Position numbers and translations under genes: made by a program. 64,000 bases of DNA, taken from the NCBI RefSeq assembly GCF_019059575.1, contig NW_024883018.1:1-64000 (forward strand), given 5' to 3'. The notes below the pieces were generated by a model. That model saw nothing but the letters and a program-made list of their open reading frames with translations. It was not told the origin of the DNA and made no database searches. The stretch's first letter is position 1; the number at the start of each line of letters is the position of its first letter. Shown in pieces: positions 11,109-24,308 of the stretch. The stretch comes from Amphibalanus amphitrite. Lineage: Eukaryota; Arthropoda; Thecostraca; Balanomorpha; Balanidae.

Positions 11109-11925
11109 GCACTGAAGTGATATATTATGATGCGTGAAGGTATAGGCAAAAACAAGTATGCACACGAGCGGATGTGAATTAAACTGTGTTTGAGGTATGC
11201 CTTTTTTATTACACATTCGATTTGCTTTAGTTATTGGTAAGAACAGATACAACCAAGAAGAGCGCCCCTGAAGAAAAGGTGGCGCACCGGACGGGTGCGA
11301 TTTTAAGGTCCAAGGTCAGTAGGGGACCTCTAAGTTCGGATCAAGCGCTGCATGTTAGGGTTAAAACTTAATAATAAAAAAAAAAATGGGAGCAAACAAG
11401 CATCCCGATTTTGGCAGCATCGTCATGCTTTGTCACGGCACTCATCCACTCCCTCGGCCGAAATATTAGTTCCTCTTTGTATGAGTTCTGGCATAATCCC
11501 GCGCTGCATGTTGTTTGCCATGAAAAAAGCATGTTCAGCTACGTTCTACGCAGTACGCACTAACCTAACCAACATCCCATCATCCACCACTAGCCACCAT
11601 CCCGTTCTGTGATCCGTTCCACCTCACACGAATCAGCCGAGATACTAGTCAGTCGGGCTAGCGCTATCCTCCCCTCCCTTCCTGACTGCACAGCGCTAAA
11701 ACCCAGCGCCGAGACTTCCCGAGCGCGACCTCTGACCCCACGCGGTCCGAAGGGTCGGCCGATGCCTAAGGGCGCGCCGCGCGCCGGCCACCCGGATAGC
11801 CTCTGCCGAGTCTCCCTTCCATACACCGTTTACTACGCGCTCGATTCATTCATGATTCTGTGTTTCCGCGTCCCTCTCGCTAGGTGGCACCATGGATGTC
11901 ATAGGCGATCCCAGGAAGATTGCGG
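11109..11925. other. No recognisable gene
   Basis: Mixed composition with a GC-rich stretch at about 11690-11810. No domain-bearing frame, terminal repeat or RNA gene seen. Confidence 0.4.
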
Positions 11926-11928
11926 CCA

Positions 11929-12318
11929 GAATACCCCAAACGGCAGAAAATGAGGTTTTTGGTGGATATCTCGGAAAGTATTTGGCATACAACGATGAAA
12001 TTTCACAGTCTCGTGGCAAATGTGCATACACATAATCCGGGTTGATACTTATGCATTTAAACATTATATAGGACCAGATATGTCCGAAAAAGCAAAACCA
12101 ACAAGACTTTTACTGGAGAGCCGTACCTTGAAAACGCTCTTGGCGCCCTCACAGCCGAAGTATTCCGAATGACGACTCGTAACAAACATGCGATAATTGT
12201 AGTCACTTAAGCTTCAGAGCATCACTGACAGGTGGCATCCATGTCTTACGTTTTTCGAAATATCTCGAATTTCGGCTTTGCCCCAACTCCGGCATTGCCC
12301 CAACTTCCCCTATGATTA
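11929..12318. repeat. Putative non-autonomous element with AGGGGAAGTTGGGG terminus (copy 2)
   Basis: The right edge reads, on the minus strand, ATAGGGGAAGTTGGGGCAAT followed by two GCCGA motifs and matches the 3311 copy. A possible left edge is ATACCCCAAACGGCAGAAAA at 11930. It contains the recurrent phrase GATATCTCGGAAAG...GATGAAATTTCAC at 11966-12013. Confidence 0.35.
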
Positions 12319-13625
12319 TGATGAAACATATTTCATTTCTTATCATCGCTCTCCTTACACGTATGCTGAAGCTGATGAAACAACACTTTCAAAGGCCCAA
12401 CAGTTTAGGTACAGTCATGAACGTTTAAACGTGATCTGTTTAAATTCAGAGCCAAGGTAAGATTTCTATTCACCGTATAAAACCGGGCGCATGCCTAAAT
12501 ATAACCGTCCGGATTTGCGTCATTGCTTAGAGGTAACGATCTGTGTCGCCATAGCGGGTGCCGTTCTCGTTACTTATTTTCCATTAGGTCCGGTAATGTG
12601 AGCGGGGAGAGTCGGCGACTCTTAGCGTATAGCCGAGAGCGGGATCCCCAGGAGTTAGGCAGCTCATGGGCAAACTGCAACAGCTCCTGGTCATCAATGG
12701 AAGCAATAGCACCGGTACTTCGGCAGCACATCAAAGGTAGTTTGGTGGGACTTTGGAAACATATTAACGACCTGTCGCTGCTTCTTCCTAAAGCACATTG
12801 ACGAATATAAACAGACCTATCCCATCGACCGTGTCATTCGATCAAAACATCTCACTCCCCTCCCCTCCTCGGAATCTCCCAGCCGTCAGTCTTCACTTAG
12901 TTTCCACATCCCGGCGGCCGAGCGGCGGCGCCGTGATTGCCACATTTTGCGGCGCCTCCGCGGCTCGCCTAGTCACTGCACCCCGAACGGGCGCCCTGTC
13001 TGCACTCTCCGTGGCCAGACTCCAAAAATACCCGAGTTTTTCGAGTGCGGCGATTAGAGCGGCCGTGCGGCGCTGGATGGCGCGCGGCGATTGGTGTCGT
13101 TTGTGCGCCGAAATAGCCACCTTGCGCCGCCGGCCGGGGAGCCGAGTGGATATTTCACATGTGACCGGATGGCCGATGGGGGCCGACCCGCGGAGATGGC
13201 GCGATCAGCCGAGATGGGGCGATTTGGAGCCGTCTGGCGGTGAAGGGATGGGTGCAGCCCGCGGAGGGACGAGCCACCGGTACCGGGGCGGGGTGTGGGT
13301 GAGTGATGATCGGTGCATATGCCGAGTGCGTTCGATGTCTGTCTGCTAATGCCAACACAGTATCTGAACGCGTGATACACTTGGCAATCACGGCATGAGA
13401 CATATCGGAGAAGAGTTTGTCATCGACCGAGGCACCAGTTGCACGCATTGCAGCACAACTCTGTCACGCTTTTCAAATGAAGAAAAGTAATCAGAGAAGG
13501 ATGGCAAAGTTACGGAACCAGCTTCGGAGCCAACTTTAAACTCTCGTAATTCAAACGTAGTCGCTTAGGCAGTAAATAGCACAATAGCATATTTGCATGA
13601 TAGTGAGAGGATAAGGGTGAGAGTG
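12319..13625. other. No recognisable gene; CpG-rich block 12840-13330
   Basis: The CpG-rich block could be a CpG island or 5' region of a gene outside my recognition. The 183-codon plus-strand frame here is antisense to equally long frames and has no domain, so I do not call it. Confidence 0.35.
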
Positions 13626-13627
13626 AG

Positions 13628-16542
<2,915 letters not shown>

Positions 16543-17317
16543 CGAGCTCGGGCTGCTGGGCGTGCTGGAACTGCAGCCGCTGACAGTGGTGCAGCAGCAG
16601 GCCGGTGGCCGCGTGCAGGCCGGCCAGCGCCAGGCGCGCCAGCAGCGCGCAGACGGCCACCACCCAGGCCCAGCCCGTCTCCGGGTAGTAGTGCAGGTAG
16701 ATGGTCGGGAAGCGCTTGGCGTTGTTGGAGGTGGCGCTGTGCTCACCGCTGGCCTCCTTGGTCTCCGGCAGCTCGGCCAGCTCGGGCCCGGACGCCTTCG
16801 AGTCGGCGCGGCAGGGCAGCGTGCAGTTGGACGAGAGCGTGCTGCTCTGGGCGGCCAGCGCGGCGCGGCTGCGCTCCACCGAGCCGGCCAGAGAGCCGGC
16901 CGACTCGCCGCCGTCCCCGCCCGACTCGCCGCTGCCAGAGTCCACCGTCTGGAAGCGCTTGAAGAACTTGAGGCCGGGCCGGCGCAGCGTGTCCGGGACG
17001 CGCGTGTAGGTGAATATCTGCTCGAGGTCGGGCAGCGGCGCCGGGTCGGGTGGCGGCGTCATCTGGAACATGGAGCGCGTTTTGCCCACCTTGTCCAGCA
17101 CCACCCTCATGCGGGCGCCGAGCGGGGGCGCCGGGGGCCGCTGGGGCGCCGCGGGCGCTGCCGGGGGCGCCGCGGGGGGCGGGGCGCGCGGCGCCGCGCA
17201 GCCGTTGGGCACGGCGGGCGCCGGGGGCTGGCAGGTGCACTGTTCGGGCGAAGACGGAGGCCCGGGGGAGGCCAGCGGCCAGGACTGGGTCCGAGTGAGG
17301 CGGGGTCGGCTCCACAT
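16543..17317 (-). CDS. Monocarboxylate-transporter-like protein (SLC16/MCT), first coding exon
   Basis: The open frame from ATG at 17317 gives 258 codons plus one base and ends at a consensus donor (CTCG|GTGAGTACC, GT at 16542-16541). Residues 1-205 are probably cytosolic and disordered, very rich in Ala/Pro/Gly/Ser, with an ordered-looking patch about 70-125 (DKVGKTRSMFQM, LKFFKRF). At residues 210-242 the motif YYPETGWAWVVAVCALL leads into a hydrophobic helix. SLC16 transporters have a D/E-G-G-W-G-W motif just before transmembrane helix 1; here it is E-T-G-W-A-W. By family this would be the start of a 12-helix H+-coupled or facilitative carrier. The N-terminal tail is unusually long, and the remaining helices are not in view. 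The antisense strand has equally long open frames caused by GC content. Confidence 0.5.
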
Positions 17318-18365
17318 GACCGCGTGATGGAGAGACGGGGGTCACACAGCCGCTGACACTGTCATGGCGTCACCTTTCACTGAGTGAAACGAAATACTTG
17401 AACTATGAAGAAAGGAAGCACACAACCTGTTGCTCTTCAAGGTTCTTTCAACGCTACGAGTTGTTCACTATAACTGCTGCAGTGTTATTCACTCTTCAAC
17501 GATTGTTTCATTTTGCACTCATTTCGCAGTTACAACGTTGCTCCCTTCCGTCACATCACGTTTCACTCAAATACCTATCGTCTGCACCAAGGTCGCACGC
17601 TGTATCGATTCAGAGCTCGCAGACGTACGGATTAGTGTCTGCGACATCCTCAGATCCGCGACGGTTCTTCAGCCCGAAGCTGGGCCGACGTTTCGCCCCC
17701 TGTTTCACATTTCCACCGGCACAAAGTGGCACTCGAGCACACCGTTTCTACGACGTTCCGTGTTCCTCTCGCCTCAGTGCGCGCAGCGCGCTGACCGGGC
17801 GAGCCTGTTCATCACTCTGCGTCGACAGCAGCTGACAGCTGCTGACGATCGCACCCGCTCCCGCCGCGTCTCGGCTCCGCTTTATCACTGGGAACCACAC
17901 CACCAGACAGGTCCGGCGGCCGGACCATCCACCGAGCCGAAAATGTCGCACCGGAAAAGTACAACCGCTACAAATTGCACCACTCGCTATTTTAGTTCAC
18001 ATACACCGAGGCTTACGCAGCATTTTGTTAAACGTCACTCAACGCACAGCCGGCCAATCACACACTCCAACCGGGCTCGGTCCGTCAGGCCGCCACGCCG
18101 GTGCCACCCATATCGAGTCTCGCCTTATCTACTCGACACCACCGCCACTCAAACGTTCCCACCGCTGCTCAGAGGAGCGCGACGCGACTCTGTCTGATGT
18201 CGGTACCGACGTCCGCCGTCGCTCTCGACGCGCAGACGTCTGCACGTGGACTGACGGCCGGACGGCGGGCGGCGCGCCGCCACGGCGCTGCTCTCGTCGG
18301 CGCCGGAGAGGCGCGGGTGCGCTCACCTGCACTGGTGGGGGCGCTGAACCGCCGCGCCGCGCCGC
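17318..18365. other. 5' flank of the transporter-like gene; no gene called
   Basis: CpG-rich sequence directly upstream of the minus-strand start at 17317, probably its 5' UTR and promoter. Several overlapping frames of 80-255 codons occur on both strands but show no domain and low-complexity composition. No TATA box was identified. Confidence 0.35.
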
Positions 18366-18560
18366 CGGCACCGACAGCCGACTGACGGACGGGGGTGGAT
18401 ATCCACCCCTCCCCCTCCCCCGGTCTGCCGGGCAGTGAGATCAGGTGGTGTGTACCCCGACCTCCCCCTCCCCAGTCCCCCTATCTACCGAGCAGCAAGA
18501 TCAGGTGGTTTGGTATACCCCTCCCCCTTCCTGGTCTACCGAGCAGCAAGATCAGTACCT
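18366..18560. repeat. Short tandem repeat, about 60-bp unit, three copies
   Basis: Units run through CCCCTCCCCC, GGTCTACCGAGCAGCAAGATCAGG and a spacer. Diverged between copies. Confidence 0.6.
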
Positions 18561-19685
18561 AAGAAAACCCCCGTCTGGTCACCGAGTGACGGGTGTCGGT
18601 AGTGAGTGTGATGGATGACGACCGACGACCAGGGAGTGCCATTGTTCGCGGGGCAATGCCGTTGCAGATGCGTGGTTATCGGCGACTCAGGAGTCTTTGC
18701 CAGGGAAGACGGTACAATGCACGTAAATGTGGTTATTTGTAGATAGCACGTAAGGTACATTGCAATAAAGGGAAACGATTTTATTGATAACCAAATAGAT
18801 GATAGGTTAGGTAATAGGTAGGTATACCTACAAATTACCTAATATCACGGCCCGTATTTTCTCGACGTCCACGTCAACTTGGCTATCTCGAGTCAAATGA
18901 AATGAAGGTAAAGGTGGCACAGTCACTTTATGAGGAGGAACAGTATTTTAGACATGCATGTCATCATATATGAAAGATCTAACGCTGTTCAGTAACAAAT
19001 TGTGTGAAGATTTCATCCGACGGAAGGCAGATCACCCGACCTCATCGAAGTCTTGCTGTTGCCTGTTTGGGAGTTTAGGGCTAAATGTTTTAATTTTTCA
19101 ACGAACATCATACACATCATTAGGTTTTGATACAAGCGCCAGCCAACTGCATTCTGCATGGATATACGCACGGTCATAGAATACCTACTAGATATACGTG
19201 CCACGCACGAAGATAGACGAGACGCCAGCCGCGACCGCTGCAACATCTCAACTTAAAATCAATAGCTTAAAAGTGCATTGTACACAAAGAACCGATTTTG
19301 CAATGAACCCATTGTTTATTAAACACAATAAAGCAGCACAATAGCAGGTAAGATTTCAATGCACTTATACAAATGCCGCCAGCATTAAGTATAGTCAATT
19401 TGTACGTGACAACGTGCAACAGAAACACCGACCGTAATGGGACGTGCAGATAAATTGACGTGTGTTCCGTGCAATAAGTCACCACGGGTAGGTACGCGGA
19501 TCGCGGGACACTAATGGATGTAACTATGTAGCTCTTGCCGGCCCCGGCCCTAAAGACGCAGCTTTTGACCCATGTTCAGCATTGTATATAGGCCATTGGA
19601 GTCCGGTTCGAGTTGTCATCCGGTCTCCTGCCTTGGTAATGGTTTGTGTAGCCGTCTGCCTAGCAGGCAAGTCGCCTTTGCTCGT
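18561..19685. other. No recognisable gene
   Basis: AT-rich intergenic sequence downstream (3' side) of the minus-strand lectin-like gene. Nothing else supported. Confidence 0.4.
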
Positions 19686-19691
19686 TTATTT
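19686..19691 (-). promoter_or_regulatory. Candidate poly(A) signal of the minus-strand lectin-like gene
   Basis: AATAAA on the minus strand, about 110 bp past the stop codon at 19804. Confidence 0.45.
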
Positions 19692-19803
19692 TTGTGTGCA
19701 CAAGTGCGTAAAAATAGGTAATAAAGTTTTATCAATCAAAGCAGCTTTATCGATTTTCAACGAAAGAAGAGTGTGCACGGACGAAGCCGAGCTGACCGGC
19801 CGG

Positions 19804-20493
19804 TCACTCGAACAGGCCGAGCTCGCAGGCGTTCATCAGTACGCCCCACGAGTGCCAGTCGGTGTAGAAGCCGTCTGTAAGCGTAGCATACGCCAGGTCG
19901 CGACCGTCGTCGGGCTGGCCCGCCTCCCAGACGTCAGCCGGCAGCTCCAGCGGGTTGTTCTCCAGGTCCGTGTAGGTGTACGATGGAGCGGGGCCGTGCA
20001 CCAGCACGCCGATGTAAATCGCGCTGGGGTGTTCCAGATTTGCTGGGTTGAAGCCGGGTATGGCGTTGGCCTCCGCGCCCAGCTGGGAGACGCAGTTGCG
20101 CTCCTCGGCCGTGATCGGTATAGCCATCCGTCCGCCCGGCTGCTGGGCGCAGGCCGCCTTGGCCAGGTCGCGTCCCATGGGCGGCAGGATGCGGTAGGCG
20201 GTGCGGCCGCAGGCCGAGTAGCCGGCCGGCACCGACCGCAGCTGGCGCACGAACGTGCCGTCCAGGCCGGCGTACAGAGCCGAGAACAGCCGGCACGTGG
20301 AGCCGGCGTGGTGGAATCCGACGCAGCCGCTGCCGGCGATATTGCAGTGCATGCCGCACAGGAGGGGGTTGCCGGTGGTGAGTTGGGCCAGCTCCGAGCC
20401 GGCCGCGTCTCCGTCGGGCAGCTGGCGCAGGTACAGCGTGCCGCTGACGGCTGCCGCACACCACAGCAGCCGCAGCGGCGCCAGGGGGGACAT
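19804..20493 (-). CDS. Secreted C-type-lectin-like protein with N-terminal PAN/apple-like region (copy A, QPD)
   Basis: A single-exon 229-residue protein. Residues 1-18 look like a short signal peptide (R8, then LLWCAAAVSG). Residues 45-70 hold four cysteines (C46, C50, C57, C67) in a pattern like a small PAN/apple fold. Residues 95-229 fit a C-type-lectin-like domain: AYRILPP...AKAACAQQPGGRMAIPI, YIGVLV, VWEAGQPDD and the terminal ACELGLF in place of the usual VCE. The QPD triplet (193-195) is at the position that in classical C-type lectins sets sugar choice (QPD galactose, EPN mannose). Conserved cysteines near 201 and 215 are missing, so Ca2+-dependent sugar binding is uncertain. It has an inverted paralogue at 22254-22943 with 19 replacements and lies divergently from it. 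The long antisense frame (19582-20580) is a GC artefact. Confidence 0.8.
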   Translation of the reverse strand: MSPLAPLRLLWCAAAVSGTLYLRQLPDGDAAGSELAQLTTGNPLLCGMHCNIAGSGCVGFHHAGSTCRLFSALYAGLDGTFVRQLRSVPAGYSACGRTAYRILPPMGRDLAKAACAQQPGGRMAIPITAEERNCVSQLGAEANAIPGFNPANLEHPSAIYIGVLVHGPAPSYTYTDLENNPLELPADVWEAGQPDDGRDLAYATLTDGFYTDWHSWGVLMNACELGLFE

Positions 20494-22253
20494 GATGGGA
20501 CGCTGACGCTGATCTGCCCGAGTCAGGAACTCAGCGGGGACTCACGACCTGGGACGGCGCTGATCGCTGACCAGGGCTGATTGCTGGCTGCTGACCTGGG
20601 GCTGATTGCTGACTGCTGAGCTGGGGCTGATTGTTGGCTGCTGACCTGGGGTTAATGGCTGACTGCTGACCTCGGGCGGTGCTGACTGCTGACCAGGGCT
20701 GATTGCTGACTGCTGACCTCGGGCGGTGCGGAATGCTGACCCGGGGCTGACCGCTGACCTGGGACGGCGCCGGACACTGCCTATGGCACCGACAGCTCGT
20801 CAGTGCGGGTTTGCTGACCTCTGACTGCCGACTGCTCGCCGTCAGTCGCAGGCCACAGGCCTTCCACAGAGTCCCGGTAGTCACTGCAGTGTCGACCAGG
20901 CGACTGAAGCCCCGGGGGGCGCCGGGGGCCGCCACGTTCCCTGTGGACTCGGGCTGACGTACAGTGTTCGTGGCACGACTGTTATGCACAAGGTAAGCGA
21001 AGCGACAAACATTCGTTATTGTTTCTGTACGCCGCGGCAAAATACCTAATGCTTGCTGGGTGATAGGGATCTGCCAAATTGAATCTAAATAGGAAAATCA
21101 ACTCATCAATGGAAACGTTACTTCCATCGACCACTGAAACACAATTTGAGCTAGGAAAACAATATCATTTATGTTTAATGTATGTCGTAAACAAAAACAA
21201 CAAACCTACGTACATGATAAACCACGGGAAATTTTTCGTTTTACTGGCTATTGTAGGTAATAAAAAAACTATGGCGTTTTGTTTCGAAGCTAAATCAGCT
21301 TGACCGCAGAAGTCGTAGGTATTATTTTTGGTCCCACAACTAAGCAATAGAAAATAGAAATATTAAGTATAATCGAGTATTTTTAAGAACATTTGAAAGT
21401 GTATTATGCAAGCTAGCCACTACGTAATCGATTACGTAAGTAAAAGGCGTTTTACGAGCTAAATACCGTCTAGCTTTATGCCCATGTAGTGGCTATATTT
21501 ATGGTCGTACCTACTCACAAAAGTCTTCCTATTTGCCTTTGCAAATGGTTGTGGGCTAATGCGGTGCGGCCATGAACTATCGCATTCGTATCTGACACTG
21601 CATTCAGCAACTAGACCGTCAAAGGCGTTCGTGACTCCTAAGAATTGGTACTTGGTGTCACAAAGCCCACCAATTGGTCCCCATTGGTCGCGTACTAACA
21701 CAGCTATCAATGCTCAATGGATGCTTTGTTACAGAAAGAACACCAAGAGGCTCTGAGTAGATTAATGAACCAATTCCTAGTAGTGCTTTCTTGGTGTTGC
21801 CATTATTGTTGAATGGTCGCACTGACTACCATGCTCAAATAATCGCGCAAGTCGCCCGGCCAACAAGTCGACGCACCACCGCGCTGGTTGGCTGACGCTG
21901 CAATCGCGCCCCCTGGGTGAAGGCTGCAACGAAATGCACCGACAATCAGTCGGACGGTTGGACGGTAGGTGAGGTTAGTTGTTTGTTGGTAGTTGACGGC
22001 CAACAGTCAGCCCTAGGTCAGCAGTCCGCACCGCCCGAGGTCAGCAGTCCGCACCGCCCGAGGTCAGCAGTCCGTACCGCCCGAGGTCAGCAGCCAGCAA
22101 TCAGCCCCAGGTCAGCGGTCAGACCCCGGTCAGCATTCCGCACCGCCCCAAGTCAGCGGTCAGCAATCAGCCCTGGTCAGCGATCAGCACCGTCCCAGGT
22201 CGTGAGTCCCCGCTGAGTTCCTGACTCGGGCCGAGCCGTGTCAGCGTCCCGCC
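20494..22253. promoter_or_regulatory. Divergent intergenic region between two lectin-like genes, with inverted minisatellites
   Basis: This 1.76 kb must hold both promoters. The inverted repeat that includes the genes continues about 90 bp upstream of each start and then into matching minisatellites at 20575-20770 and 22005-22195 (units of about 22-30 bp built from GACTGCTGACCTCGGGCGG in inverse orientations). The AT-rich centre (21000-21900) shows no gene. No TATA box was assigned. Confidence 0.6.
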
Positions 22254-22943
22254 ATGTCTCTCCTGGCGCCGCTGCGGCTGCTGTGGTGTGCGGCAGCCGT
22301 CAGCGGCACGCTGTACCTGCGCCAGCTGCCCGCCGGAGACACGGCCGGCTCGGAGCTGGCCCAGCTCACCACCAGTAACCCGCTCCTGTGCGGCATGCAC
22401 TGCAACATCGCCGGCAGCGGCTGCGTCGGCTTCCACCACGCCGGCTCCACGTGCCGGCTGTTCTCGGCTCTGTACGCCGGCCTGGACGGCACGTTCGTGC
22501 GCCAGCTGCGGTCGGTGCCGGCCGGCTACTCGGCCTGCGGCCGCACCGCCTACCGCATCCTGCCGCCCATGGGACGCGACCTGGCCAAGGCGGCCTGCGC
22601 CCAGCAGCCGGGCGGACGGATGGCTATACCGATCACGGCCGAGGAGCGCAACTGCGTCTCCCAGCTGGGCGCGGAGGCCAACGCCATACCCGGCTTCAAC
22701 CCGTCGAATCTTGATTACCCACACGTTCTGTACATCGGCGTCCTGGTGCACGGCCCCGCTCCATCGTACACCTACACGGACCTGGAGAACAACCCGCTGG
22801 AGCTGCCGGCTGACGTCTGGGAGGCGGGCCAGCCCAACGACAATCGCGACCTGGCGTATACTACGCTTGTGAACGGTCTTTACACCGACTGGCACTCGTG
22901 GGGCATACTGATGAACGTCTGCGAGCTGGCCCTGTTCGAGTAG
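22254..22943 (+). CDS. Secreted C-type-lectin-like protein with N-terminal PAN/apple-like region (copy B, QPN)
   Basis: A 229-residue paralogue of the 19804-20493 gene, in mirror orientation, starting at ATG after CCCGCC. Residues 42-150 and 160-194 are identical to copy A. Replacements cluster at 151-159 (SNLDYPHVL against ANLEHPSAI) and 195-226. The sugar-specificity position reads GQPN instead of GQPD. The domain order is the same: signal peptide, four-cysteine N-terminal module (46-67), C-type-lectin-like domain (95-229) ending NVCELALFE. The stop codon is directly followed by a minisatellite whose units repeat the final codons. By family it is likely a secreted recognition or matrix protein; the ligand is unknown. 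Confidence 0.8.
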   Translation: MSLLAPLRLLWCAAAVSGTLYLRQLPAGDTAGSELAQLTTSNPLLCGMHCNIAGSGCVGFHHAGSTCRLFSALYAGLDGTFVRQLRSVPAGYSACGRTAYRILPPMGRDLAKAACAQQPGGRMAIPITAEERNCVSQLGAEANAIPGFNPSNLDYPHVLYIGVLVHGPAPSYTYTDLENNPLELPADVWEAGQPNDNRDLAYTTLVNGLYTDWHSWGILMNVCELALFE

Positions 22944-23240
22944 TGGCCGGAACCGGCGGCCGCTTGGCCTGTTCGAGAAGTGGCCGGAACCGGCGGCCGC
23001 TCGGCCTGTTAGTAGTGGCCGGAACCGGCGGCCGCTCGGCCTGTCGAGTAGTGGCCGGAACCGGCGGCCGCTCGGCTTGTTCGAGTAGTGGCCGCAACCG
23101 GCGGCCGCTTGGCGTGTTCGAGAAGTGGCCGGAACCGGCGGCAGCTCGGCCTGTCGAGTAGTGGCCGGAACCGGCGGCAGCTCGGCCTGTCGAGTAGTGG
23201 CCGGAACCGGCGGCCGCTCGGCCTGTTCGAGTAGCCGACC
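22930..23240. repeat. 36-37-bp minisatellite starting at the lectin stop codon
   Basis: Eight units of GTGGCCGGAACCGGCGGC, CGCTCGGCC and TGTTCGAGTA follow the gene. Each unit ends with a copy of the last coding residues and stop (CTGTTCGAGTAG), so the array appears to have been seeded from the gene's own 3' end. Confidence 0.9.
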
Positions 23241-23669
23241 GGCACTGGTAGCAGCTCGGTCTGAGGCTGAGCTACTCGAGCCGAGACCCTTCTCTCGTCA
23301 TAAACCCTGTCTCGGTGTATTTCTTTTGAAGCTCGTCATTGACTTGCGGTGTTCATCCGAATCTTTTACGATTAGCTGCTCCTGGGCATCAGCGGATCCG
23401 TCCAGAAAAGGGTTTCATCAGACGCTGGAAGGTGGGGCCGGGGTATACGTAAAAAATAATTGGATATTTTCCACATATCTTTGGACCTTTCTTCTGTATC
23501 CCTTGCTGCACAGTTTAAAACAAGCCTGTTATAAAACAAAATATATTTTGTGTTCTTTCTATGCAACGAAAACGGATACATTTATTTAACTACGGGTGCT
23601 GAGTGAGGAGCAAATGTACCTCTTCAATTCGCCAGTGCTTCTGGCGACTGTCAGTTTTACTTGAGACCA
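23241..23669. other. No recognisable gene
   Basis: Continuation of the lectin 3' flank. No supported frame and no canonical poly(A) signal close to the stop. Confidence 0.4.
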
Positions 23670-24308
23670 GGGCCTCGTTTCATAAAAGGAATTACTTACG
23701 GCGTTCCGTCAATTATGCCAGATTTGGCGTATTTGATGCCAATTCGGTTTCATAAAGCCGGAGACCGGAGTAATTCACGCCATCGAAAGTACGGAGCTTC
23801 ATTTACGGCAAATGCTCGATTCCGGACCAATTGATGCCATTTGGGTTTCATAAAACGACGTAATTAACGCCAAATATTTTATCAAGCTCTTGATATCAGT
23901 GGTGTAAACTACGCACAAAAATGTTGCGTGATTTTGAATTAATGTAAAGATTCGAAGCTAGTTTTTAATATATTTTATAATGTTGAGCCCGGTGAGGAAG
24001 AAAGAACAGCCAAAATGAGAAAAAGACAGGGGCGGAGAATTAGGGGTTTTGGGGGTGCGCGAGCACCCCCTGAGCCAAAAAGTGTGCCAAAAGCACCCCC
24101 TGGAATCTGCAAGTCTACACAAAAATAAAATTTCACATTCTAAGCATGATAAAAAATATATAGGTAAAGGACATGTCATTTTCATTCACAAAGTCAAACA
24201 TAAACTTTGTGAAGCATTCAATGGAAGCATGCACCCAATACCTAGGTATCACGGTTACAATTTGCATGATGAAAACGATTGTTATTGCTCAAGACTCAAT
24301 GACTGTCC

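Noticed and set aside
12798-13349. 183-codon plus-strand frame
   Set aside because: CpG-rich with antisense frames of similar length; no domain or conservation evidence available.
16562-17356. 264-codon plus-strand frame antisense to the transporter-like exon
   Set aside because: Arg/Gly-rich shadow of the minus-strand exon, which has a helix motif and splice donor.
17430-18438. Overlapping plus-strand frames upstream of the transporter-like gene
   Set aside because: No domain, biased composition, no start or splice support; likely promoter CpG sequence.
19582-20580. 332-codon plus-strand frame antisense to lectin A (and 242 codons antisense to lectin B)
   Set aside because: Same GC-rich DNA as a gene with signal peptide and C-type-lectin features on the other strand; the antisense protein is low-complexity.
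22930-23240. CRISPR-like repeat array
   Set aside because: Units are contiguous with no unique spacers; eukaryotic minisatellite.
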